5,610 nucleotides of DNA from Pseudomonadota bacterium (GTDB taxonomy: Bacteria > Hydrothermota > 32-111 > QNBC01). Position numbers and translations under genes: made by a program. The notes under the pieces were generated by a model. It was not told the origin of the DNA and did not search any database. It worked only from the letters and a program-made list of their open reading frames with translations. Shown here in pieces: positions 1 to 5,610 of this stretch (positions are counted from its first letter, which is position 1; every line of letters starts with the position of its first letter). The stretch lies in assembly GCA_011682715.1 (NCBI GenBank), contig JAACEC010000100.1, positions 1 through 5,610 of the forward strand, written 5' to 3'.

Positions 1-369
1 AGCTTCCGGATTAAGTGTGAAATAGGCACCACCACCCACTATTAACGGGTGGAATTTGTTCCTCTTCCCGGTATAAAGCGGAATTCCGTTCAGTTTAAAA
101 AAACGTATGAGGTTGAAAATATCCATCTCAAAAGGCATGGAAACCGCAACAATATCAAAATCACTTATATCTCTACCGCTGTCGTAGGAGCGGGACACAT
201 ATTTTTCATCCATGGTAAACAGTTCGCACAGCGTATCTTCTCTGCCGTTGAGTATATCGTATATGGTAAGATACCCGAGATTAGCGGCTGCGATTTTTAA
301 TTTGTTGGGGTAAAATAGGGCGACCTTTACGAGAGCCTCTTTTTTAACCTTTACCGATAAGTTTTTCAA
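1..369 (-). CDS. B12-binding-type radical SAM protein, N-terminal part (runs off the left edge)
   Basis: The minus strand is open from about 390 (stop at 391-393) to position 1 and gives a protein-like sequence. It starts with VKVALFYPNKLKIAAANLGY, followed by IYDILNGRED, SGRDISDFDIVAVSMPFE, LNGIPLY and LIVGGGAYFTLNPEA. This succession (ALxYPN, NLGxxTxYxxLN, SGRxxxDFDIxxxSxxFE, LxGIPL, HPLxxGGGxxxxNPE) is the N-terminal B12-binding-like half of a family of uncharacterised radical SAM enzymes. The CxxxCxxC cluster motif would lie beyond the window, so catalysis cannot be judged. The start is uncertain. No ATG or GTG exists in the frame. The only ordinary candidate is TTG at 369-367, inside the ligA 3' end, giving 123 visible residues and a 26-nt overlap. 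A GAGG lies only 3 nt before it. The overlap suggests co-transcription and translational coupling with ligA. Product family is fairly certain; substrate is unknown. Confidence 0.8.
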   Translation of the reverse strand, partial: MKNLSVKVKKEALVKVALFYPNKLKIAAANLGYLTIYDILNGREDTLCELFTMDEKYVSRSYDSGRDISDFDIVAVSMPFEMDIFNLIRFFKLNGIPLYTGKRNKFHPLIVGGGAYFTLNPEA

Positions 370-2344
370 ATTCCTCTTCTGATATGATTTTTACCTTTAA
401 TTTCAGTGCCTTTTCGTATTTCAAACCGGGATTATCCCCTGCCAAAACAAAATCCGTCGCTTTGCTTACCGAATCCGTTGCATGCCCTCCGAGAGATTCT
501 ATTAGCTCCTTTATCCCCTGCCTCGTATATTTTTTCAGCGTTCCCGTTACTACGATTTTTTTGCCGTCAAGAGGCCTGGGACCTGTTTTTTCTTCTTTAC
601 TCTCCATGTTTATTCCGAAATGTATGAGTTCCTCAATTAATTCCCTATTTTTCGAATTATCAAAAAATTCCGCTATACTCTCGGCGATCTTCGGTCCTAT
701 TCCCGGTACGGATGCTAATTCTTCTTCTCCGGCAGCCATCAACTCTTTTATATTTCGATACGTTCTTGCGAGAATCTTTGCTGTATTTATCCCCACATAT
801 CTTATTCCGAGAGCATACAATACCCTGAAATAATCCCTCTTTTTACCGGCAATGGCGGATAGCAAATTTTCGGATGATTTTTTTCCCATCCTTTCGATTC
901 CCATAAGTTCATCTAATTCAAGCCTGTAAATAGATGTAATATCGGTGATGAGCTTTCTATCAACCAATTGTGAAATGTGTTTTTCCCCCAATCCTCTGAT
1001 ATCCATTGCATTCCTTTCCGAAAAATGCTCTATTCTTCTCTTTAGCTGTGCGGGACAATTCGCATTGATACACCGTATAGCCACCTCCTCAGGTAATTTA
1101 ACAAGTACACTTCCGCAAACGGGACATTTCTTCGGAGCGAGAATCTCCCTCTCCTTCCCGCTTCTCAGGGAATCATCGTATCCCACAATCTTCGGGATTA
1201 CATCGCCCCCTTTTTCCACAATCACCGTATCGCCGATCTTTATCCCGAGGCGTTTCACTTCGTCCATATTGTGTAGCGTCGTTCGCGATATGGTTGAGCC
1301 TGCCAAAAGAATCGGTTCGAGCACTGCAACGGGGGTTACGACACCCGTTCTCCCAACCTGAAATATGACATCATTCAGTATCGTTTTCGCCTGTTTTGCT
1401 TTAAATTTGTACGCAATTGCCCAGCGAGGTGCTTTTGCAGTACTACCGAGTTTGGCTTGACAATCGAATCTATTAACCTTTATTACCATTCCATCTGTCA
1501 TATACCGTTGTTTCTCCCTAATCTTGTCCCATTCGCTGATAAGTGCAATCACCTCTTCGATTCTACTGGCAACGGATCTGTTTTCTATAACGGGAAGCCC
1601 TAATGATTTCAGTTTATCAAGAGTGTCGAAATGTGTGTTAATGTTAGGGAATACCTGCTTTCCCATGGAATGTATAAAGAGATCGAGATTTCTCTTTGCA
1701 ACTTTCCTGGGATTCAATAACTTTAACGAACCTGCTGTTGCATTTCTCGGATTCGCAAAGGGTTTATCGCCCGCCTCTTCCCTCTCTGTATTCAGTCGCG
1801 TAAATGTTTCCTTGTCCATGAAAACTTCTCCCCTTACATCCAAACTTATCGAAGAATTCCACAACCTCAGAGGAAATCGCTTTACGGTTTTTATATTTTC
1901 CGTAATATCATCGCCCACTACTCCGTTTCCCCTTGTCGCTCCAAGTACTAAAATCCCGTTCTCGTATACGGCTCTTACTGCTACACCGTCAATCTTCGGT
2001 TCTACGGCATACTCTACATCATTGTCCGTTTTCAGTAATTCTTTTATCCTTTTGTCAAATTCCTTTATTTCTTCGAAATTGTATGTATTATCGAGGCTGA
2101 GCATTGGTATCGGATGTCTGACCGATTTAAATTCCATTAAGGGTTCTCCTCCCACTTTACGAGTCGGGGAGTCAGGCGTTACAAAATCGGGAAATTTATC
2201 TTCAAGGTCTCTTAGTTCCTTATAAAGACGATCATACTCCTCATCGGAAATCTTCGGTTCCGCCAGAACATAATACATGTGATTATGATAATTTATCTTT
2301 TCCCGTAATGCTTTGATTCTCTTTTTGGCTTTTTCTTTATTCAT
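344..2344 (-). CDS. ligA: NAD+-dependent DNA ligase LigA
   Basis: This enzyme seals 3'-OH/5'-phosphate nicks in duplex DNA using NAD+, and acts in replication and repair. The protein has 666 residues, normal for LigA (about 670). Domain Ia is at about 1-65, with INYHNHMYYV (NMN/NAD+ binding) and SDEEYDRL. The adenylation domain carries EPKIDG with the adenylated lysine K117, RGEV at 171-174, FANPRNATAGSL at 196-207, DGMVIKV at 284-290 and PRWAIAYKF at 306-314. The OB fold begins around QVGRTGVVTPVA (329-340). A four-cysteine zinc finger uses C407, C410, C425 and C430. Helix-hairpin-helix repeats cover about 440-565 (e.g. VPGIGPKIAESI), and a BRCT domain covers about 590-666. All motifs needed for activity are present. 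One minor deviation is TRGNG at 137-141, where most family members have TRGDG. The ATG is fixed by a TAA immediately upstream in frame. A terminator hairpin sits where the Shine-Dalgarno site would be expected. Confidence 0.98.
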   Translation of the reverse strand: MNKEKAKKRIKALREKINYHNHMYYVLAEPKISDEEYDRLYKELRDLEDKFPDFVTPDSPTRKVGGEPLMEFKSVRHPIPMLSLDNTYNFEEIKEFDKRIKELLKTDNDVEYAVEPKIDGVAVRAVYENGILVLGATRGNGVVGDDITENIKTVKRFPLRLWNSSISLDVRGEVFMDKETFTRLNTEREEAGDKPFANPRNATAGSLKLLNPRKVAKRNLDLFIHSMGKQVFPNINTHFDTLDKLKSLGLPVIENRSVASRIEEVIALISEWDKIREKQRYMTDGMVIKVNRFDCQAKLGSTAKAPRWAIAYKFKAKQAKTILNDVIFQVGRTGVVTPVAVLEPILLAGSTISRTTLHNMDEVKRLGIKIGDTVIVEKGGDVIPKIVGYDDSLRSGKEREILAPKKCPVCGSVLVKLPEEVAIRCINANCPAQLKRRIEHFSERNAMDIRGLGEKHISQLVDRKLITDITSIYRLELDELMGIERMGKKSSENLLSAIAGKKRDYFRVLYALGIRYVGINTAKILARTYRNIKELMAAGEEELASVPGIGPKIAESIAEFFDNSKNRELIEELIHFGINMESKEEKTGPRPLDGKKIVVTGTLKKYTRQGIKELIESLGGHATDSVSKATDFVLAGDNPGLKYEKALKLKVKIISEEEFEKLIGKG

Positions 2345-2346
2345 TT

Positions 2347-2372
2347 AAAAAAAGGGAAGCTTATGCTCCCCT
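2347..2372 (-). terminator. Rho-independent terminator after the EF-G-like gene
   Basis: Read on the minus strand, an 8-bp stem pairs 2372-2365 (AGGGGAGC) with 2360-2353 (GCTTCCCT). The loop is the four bases ATAA, and a run of T's extends to 2347. One pair is G-U in the minus-strand RNA but would be an A-C mismatch in plus-strand RNA, which fits termination of leftward transcription. It begins 4 nt after the EF-G-like stop codon and its T run ends 2 nt before the ligA ATG, so it fills the whole gap between the genes. It should end or attenuate the EF-G-like transcript. Confidence 0.85.
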
Positions 2373-2376
2373 CCTC

Positions 2377-4449
2377 TTATTTTTCATTTTCTTTCTCGAG
2401 CTTACTTTCCTCTATAACCTTCTCGGCGATTTCATGCGGAACCGATTCGTATTTCACAAACTTCTGCGTAAAACTCCCCTTTCCCTGTGTCATGGAACGT
2501 AATTGTGTCGAATACTTGTACAACTCCGCCTGAGGGACCAATGCTCTGATGATCTGTTGTTTTCCTTTTGCCTCCATACCGAGAATTTTCCCTCTTCTTG
2601 AGCTGAGATCACCCATTACATCACCCATAAAACTCTCCGGGACGTAAACTTCCACTTCCATTATGGGCTCAAGGAGTATCGGATCCGCTTTGGGCATGGC
2701 ATTCTTAAATGCCAGGGAAGCCGCCACTTTAAATGCCATATCCGACGAATCTACCGAATGATACGATCCGTCGTAAAGTGTGGCTCTAATACCAACCATC
2801 TTGTAACCGGCGAGAAAACCGTTTCCCAGCACTTCTTTTAATCCTTTTTCAACGGAAGGAATGTAGTTTCTCGGTACGACACCGCCGACAACTGCATCGA
2901 CGAATTCGAATTCTCCGTCTTTTAAGGGCTCAAATTTCACCCAAACATCGCCGTACTGCCCGTGTCCGCCAGATTGTTTCTTGTATTTCCCTTGAGCTTC
3001 GGCTACCTTCCTGATTGTTTCCCTATATGGAATTTTTGGTTTTTTAACTTCAACGGAAACACCAAATTTCGATTTTAATTTTTTAATCATTATATCAAAT
3101 TGAGCTTCGCCCATTCCATAAATCAATGTCTGTTTGAGTTCAGGATCGAATTTATATACAAATGTCGGATCCTCATTGTTGAGCCTCGTAAGCCCTCCGG
3201 CAACTTTTTCTTCATCATTCTTATCTTTAGGCTCGATGGCGAGCGAAATCGTCGGTTCGGGGAATTCTATCTGTTGCACGACCACGGGATTTTTTTTATC
3301 CGTTATTCTATGATTTGTTTTCACACTTTTCATTTTAACAAGTAAACCTATATCACCGGCACTTAGTTCACCGTCCACTTCAATTCTCTTGTTCCCTGTC
3401 ATTATATATAGCTGGTTGACTTTTTCACTATTGCCCGAATCGAAATCATAGATCTCCGAACCGGGAGCAATTTTTGATGAATAGAGTCTCACAAAATTCA
3501 TCTCACCAAGGTGCGGGTCTATAATTGTTTTAAAAACTATACCGGAAAGAGGTGAATCAGCGTTGATTTCAACTTCGTTTTCCGAGGCATCGTAAGCTTT
3601 AACAGGGTAGATATCAGCAGGTGACGGGGCATATTTCGCAAGAAAGTCGATAAGCAATTCCGTCCCAAAATTTATCGAAGCATCGGTATACAAAATAGGA
3701 TAAAGCGTTCCATTCAATATTCCCGCCTTTATCCCTTTTTCGATCTCCTCATCTGTTAGAGATAGCTCTTCGAGATACTTTTCCGTGAGTTCATCTGTAG
3801 TCTGAGCAACAGCTTCCACAAATTTCTCTATCGCCTTATCGACCTGTGCGTTGTACTCGGATGGAATCTCTCCCGCTTCCATTTTACCGTTTTTATAAAA
3901 ATAGGCTTTTTTACTTAGCAAATCTATCACCCCCTTGAAATCGACTCCTTCCCCCATGGGGAGCTGTACCGGAATTGCCTTTATCCCGAGCGTGTCTGTA
4001 ATTTCCTTCAGAAGATCTTCATGCTTGGCATGTTCTTTAGCTATCTTGTTGATCACTATAAACATCGATTTATTATCTTTTGATATTAACGAATAAGCCT
4101 TTTCCGCCCCCACATCGAAACCGGAAAGGGCATCGAATACGAGAACCGCGCTGTCAATGGCTTTAACTGCCGAATAGACATCGGCTATAAAATCGATATA
4201 TCCCGGAGCATCAAGCAGAGTAAAAGCTTTCTCCTGCCATTTGAAATACGCCGTCGAAAGACTGACGCTCATCTTTTTATCTATTTCATCCTCTGTGTAA
4301 TCAAGGATGCTGTTTCCCTCATCAACTTTATTCAATCTGTTTGTGACTTTCGCATTAAAAAGAAACGCTTCACCGAGAGAGGTCTTACCAACCCCATTAT
4401 GACCAAAAAGACCAATATTTCTTACATCCTTAATATCAATTCCTTTCAA
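2377..4449 (-). CDS. Elongation factor G-like protein (EF-G paralogue) with degenerate G4/G5 motifs
   Basis: The 690-residue protein has full EF-G length and architecture. The G domain covers about 1-280, with the P-loop GHNGVGKTS at 16-24, G3 DAPGYIDF at 80-87 and a G' insert near VQLPMGEGVDFKGVIDL (161-177). Domain II covers about 297-395 and domain III about 398-475. Domain IV covers about 478-597, with SGGHGQYGDVWVKFEP and DGSYHSVDSSDMAFK. Domain V covers about 598-672, with MEVEVYVPESFMGDVMGDLS. The GHNG P-loop and DxPGY (Tyr for the EF-G His) place it in the EF-G-like/EF-G2 subfamily rather than the main translocase FusA. The G4 motif reads NKIA (134-137) instead of NKxD, and the G5 region reads TDAS instead of GSAL, so guanine recognition is doubtful. 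The role is probably ribosome-associated but unproven. The start is TTG: no ATG lies in frame after the upstream stop, and a strong AAGGAGG site is 6 nt away. It is the first gene of the leftward block. Confidence 0.93.
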   Translation of the reverse strand: MKGIDIKDVRNIGLFGHNGVGKTSLGEAFLFNAKVTNRLNKVDEGNSILDYTEDEIDKKMSVSLSTAYFKWQEKAFTLLDAPGYIDFIADVYSAVKAIDSAVLVFDALSGFDVGAEKAYSLISKDNKSMFIVINKIAKEHAKHEDLLKEITDTLGIKAIPVQLPMGEGVDFKGVIDLLSKKAYFYKNGKMEAGEIPSEYNAQVDKAIEKFVEAVAQTTDELTEKYLEELSLTDEEIEKGIKAGILNGTLYPILYTDASINFGTELLIDFLAKYAPSPADIYPVKAYDASENEVEINADSPLSGIVFKTIIDPHLGEMNFVRLYSSKIAPGSEIYDFDSGNSEKVNQLYIMTGNKRIEVDGELSAGDIGLLVKMKSVKTNHRITDKKNPVVVQQIEFPEPTISLAIEPKDKNDEEKVAGGLTRLNNEDPTFVYKFDPELKQTLIYGMGEAQFDIMIKKLKSKFGVSVEVKKPKIPYRETIRKVAEAQGKYKKQSGGHGQYGDVWVKFEPLKDGEFEFVDAVVGGVVPRNYIPSVEKGLKEVLGNGFLAGYKMVGIRATLYDGSYHSVDSSDMAFKVAASLAFKNAMPKADPILLEPIMEVEVYVPESFMGDVMGDLSSRRGKILGMEAKGKQQIIRALVPQAELYKYSTQLRSMTQGKGSFTQKFVKYESVPHEIAEKVIEESKLEKENEK

Positions 4450-4455
4450 GCTTGT

Positions 4456-4462
4456 CCTCCTT
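4456..4462 (-). promoter_or_regulatory. Shine-Dalgarno site that fixes the TTG start of the EF-G-like gene
   Basis: AAGGAGG on the minus strand is separated by 6 nt (4455-4450) from TTG at 4449-4447. The upstream in-frame stretch reaches a TAA with no ATG or GTG, so the TTG is the only sensible start. Confidence 0.9.
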
Positions 4463-4476
4463 CTTAAATTTTTCCA

Positions 4477-4505
4477 TATATACCATTATTCGCTATTTAT
4501 GTCAA
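4477..4505 (-). promoter_or_regulatory. Sigma70-type promoter for the EF-G-like gene
   Basis: On the minus strand a perfect -35 box TTGACA (4505-4500) is followed by a 17-bp spacer and a -10 box TATATA (4482-4477). Transcription would start near 4470, leaving a leader of only about 20 nt that contains the Shine-Dalgarno site. Box match and spacing are near consensus, so this is probably a strong constitutive promoter. Confidence 0.8.
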
Positions 4506-4567
4506 TATAAAGATATCTCCCGCCTATACAATGCTCTACCAATAATTCTGCAACAATCTCTACCCTC

Positions 4568-4596
4568 TTGACCTGAATGTAATTACATTATATCAT
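4568..4596 (+). promoter_or_regulatory. Sigma70-type promoter for the secreted Asp-box gene
   Basis: TTGACC (4568-4573, 5 of 6 to consensus), a 17-bp spacer and TATCAT (4591-4596, 5 of 6) form a good plus-strand promoter. Transcription would begin near 4603, giving a leader of about 115 nt before the ATG at 4718. The spacer holds a perfect palindrome, annotated separately. Confidence 0.72.
4576..4589. promoter_or_regulatory. 14-bp perfect palindrome, candidate operator
   Basis: AATGTAATTACATT is its own reverse complement over 14 bp. It lies wholly between the -35 and -10 boxes of the rightward promoter, a classical position for a repressor that blocks RNA polymerase. A second, looser dyad (ATTAT-ATC-ATAAT, 4587-4599) overlaps the -10 box. 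The binding protein is unknown and no regulator gene is visible in the window. Confidence 0.5.
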
Positions 4597-4603
4597 AATA
4601 TTA

Positions 4604-4705
4604 AGTGAAGTGTTGTCGAGCCGTTTAAAAATAGTTGAGACTTTTTAACATTTAATAGTTGTGGAGGGACGCAAAATTAATGTGAAATGAGGTAATTTAA
4701 CATAA
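4604..4705 (+). other. Leader of the Asp-box gene: AT-rich, possible weak hairpin, no gene seen
   Basis: The predicted 5' untranslated region contains a weak imperfect stem (GTTTAAAAA 4623-4631 with TTTTTAAC 4642-4649). It also has a direct repeat ATAGTTG (4631-4637 and 4655-4661) and a GGAGGG at 4663-4668. That GGAGGG is followed by two minimal start-stop frames: ATG-TGA at 4680 and ATG-AGG-TAA at 4687-4695. The string GGGACGCAAA at 4666-4675 resembles part of the GEMM-I c-di-GMP aptamer, but the partner GGCAAACC half is absent. No gene is supported here. Confidence 0.35.
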
Positions 4706-4711
4706 AAGGAG
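4706..4711 (+). promoter_or_regulatory. Shine-Dalgarno site of the secreted Asp-box gene
   Basis: AAGGAG lies 6 nt before ATG 4718, a near-ideal arrangement. Together with the signal peptide that follows, it confirms this start. Confidence 0.88.
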
Positions 4712-4717
4712 AAGAAA

Positions 4718-5101
4718 ATGAAAAAATATTTACTTTTAATAATGGTGTTATGCTTTGTTTTTATAGGCATACAAGCAGAAATTACAGATGTCGAGATTGC
4801 AAAATCCGGTAATGTTATACAATCAAATTTATCTTTCGATAATAGTACTGTAGTTCCCGGCAGTGGGAATATTGCTCCTAATTACGATAACCCGACTTAT
4901 GTCGAGGGAAACAGATGGTCTGATGATATACTCGTTATGAGTAATGGAATTCCAACCCTTGGAGTTCTATCTACGGATGTGGATGAAACGAGCGGAGACA
5001 TCTATGTATCCCTTTTAGATCCTAACAGCGGCCAGAATGATACGGTATATACATATAGATCTCAAGACGGAGGCAGGACATGGAGTCCGTTCTGGACATG
5101 A
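4718..5101 (+). CDS. Secreted Asp-box (BNR-like) protein, N-terminal fragment ending at an in-frame TGA
   Basis: The open frame gives 127 residues before TGA at 5099-5101. A Sec signal peptide is clear: MKKY, a hydrophobic core from L5 to I18, and likely cleavage after A20 (IQA, then EITDVEI). The mature part contains a perfect Asp-box, SQDGGRTW (S-x-D-x-G-x-T-W), near its end. This turn is found in sialidase-type beta-propellers and many secreted repeat proteins. The protein should be exported to the periplasm, cell surface or medium; no enzymatic residues can be recognised. The frame continues past the TGA as the same kind of protein. This is therefore most likely the first part of a longer gene broken by a nonsense mutation or a base-call error, not a complete small protein. 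The next Asp-box and most propeller-like sequence are downstream of the stop. Confidence 0.8.
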   Translation: MKKYLLLIMVLCFVFIGIQAEITDVEIAKSGNVIQSNLSFDNSTVVPGSGNIAPNYDNPTYVEGNRWSDDILVMSNGIPTLGVLSTDVDETSGDIYVSLLDPNSGQNDTVYTYRSQDGGRTWSPFWT

Positions 5102-5610
5102 AGCTCAATTGCAGGAGGAATCATAGATCAAAGAATTATTATTGGTCACGATGCAGGCGGGACATGGGTCTATAATTTTCTTATGTTCGACGGTTCCGGT
5201 TCAAACAGTAGTAATGGACTTTATGTGCACAGAATGAGAGCAACAGGAGGCGGTGAATTATGGCACCATATCATTCCGGGAGGGGACAGCCTTGTAGAAT
5301 TTGCCGCAGACAGAAACATCGAAAATCCCGAAGGTGTTTTTATAGTTTATGAGGTAAACAACGCCCATATAAGAAGAATCATGAGCGACGACAGTTGTGA
5401 AACCTGGATCAATGCGGGATATGTATCACAAAATGGGAAATCACCTTCAATCGCAGCAGGCGGCGACGGATATGTATATATTACATATCAGGATACATCA
5501 AATTATAAAATCGGTATTTTAAGGTATACGAACAATTGGTCTTCTCCGTCAATTCATTCTGCAATAATAGACAGCAGCTCTGACGGTATATACACTCCAA
5601 CGGTTGCGGC
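5102..5610 (+). pseudogene. Continuation of the Asp-box protein beyond the TGA, open to the right edge
   Basis: In the same frame as the upstream fragment, 169 codons run without a stop to the end of the window. They carry the same style: Gly/Ser/Asn/Tyr-rich beta-strand segments, GHDAGGTWVYNFLMFDG, a second degenerate Asp-box SDDSCETW (Cys in place of Gly), then SPSIAAGGDGYVYITYQDT and NNWSSPSIHSA. The spacing resembles successive blades of a beta-propeller. No convincing restart exists: the first in-frame ATG is at 5183 and has no Shine-Dalgarno site, and an AGGAGG at 5113-5118 is not followed by a usable start. If the TGA is real, this part is not translated except by readthrough. If it is a sequencing error, 4718-5610 is one intact partial gene. 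The C-terminal end, including any sorting signal, is outside the window. Confidence 0.72.

Noticed and set aside
91..110. Apparent frameshift at the A7 tract (98-104) in the radical SAM gene
   Set aside because: On recounting, the seven T's on the minus strand read as CGT TTT TTT AAA CTG and the frame stays open through LNGIPLY to position 1.
49..300. Plus-strand open frame of 83 codons near the left edge
   Set aside because: It lies opposite the radical SAM coding frame, which has clear family motifs; the plus-strand product resembles nothing and has no ribosome-binding site.
1524..2225. Long plus-strand open frame (233 codons) antisense to ligA, with shorter ones at 384-833 and 945-1361
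   Set aside because: The products are Ser/Leu/Phe-rich shadows of the ligA frame, without Shine-Dalgarno sites, promoters or recognisable motifs.
3100..3345. Plus-strand open frame of 81 codons antisense to the EF-G-like gene
   Set aside because: It is fully inside a strongly conserved coding region and has no independent signals.
4666..4675. GEMM-I (c-di-GMP) riboswitch suggested by GGGACGCAAA
   Set aside because: The required GGCAAACC half, the GNRA-capped stem and the GCC pairing partner are missing; a ten-base match alone is not sufficient.
5099..5140. Selenocysteine recoding of the TGA
   Set aside because: The Asp-box protein is not a known selenoprotein type, and no stem-loop with a SECIS-like apical loop is evident just downstream.
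5113..5185. Translational restart after the TGA from AGGAGG at 5113-5118
   Set aside because: The codons at proper spacing are ATC and ATA; the first in-frame ATG (5183) is about 65 nt away and the purines simply encode Gly-Gly.

Overview
The window holds one leftward block of genes (minus strand, about 1-4449) and one rightward gene (plus strand, from 4718). They are separated by a 268-bp AT-rich intergenic region with a good sigma70-type promoter facing each way. The leftward block reads, in transcription order: an EF-G-like GTPase-family protein (TTG start at 4449), an intrinsic terminator, the NAD+-dependent DNA ligase ligA, and the N-terminal part of a B12-binding-type radical SAM protein that overlaps the end of ligA and runs off the left edge. 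The rightward gene encodes a secreted protein with a signal peptide and Asp-box (BNR/sialidase-type) repeats. Its frame is interrupted by one TGA at 5099-5101 but stays open beyond it to the right edge.

The organism is clearly a bacterium: NAD+-dependent ligase, Shine-Dalgarno sites, sigma70-like promoters, a Rho-independent terminator. Base composition is moderately AT-rich. A secreted beta-propeller-like protein with Asp-boxes and a relaxed EF-G paralogue would fit an uncultured diderm lineage (for example Cloacimonadota/WOR-3-like candidate phyla), but this is a weak inference from style, not from a marker gene. The standard genetic code is supported: all 12 visible Trp codons are TGG and both complete leftward genes end in TAA.

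Functionally the leftward genes are housekeeping or translation/DNA-repair related, and no obvious shared pathway links them. I see no mobile element, CRISPR array, tRNA or rRNA. I do not see a clearly novel multi-gene system. The points that deserve a second look are the in-frame TGA, the loss of the guanine-specificity Asp in the EF-G-like protein, the terminator hairpin that occupies the ribosome-binding region of ligA, and a perfect 14-bp palindrome between the -35 and -10 boxes of the rightward promoter.
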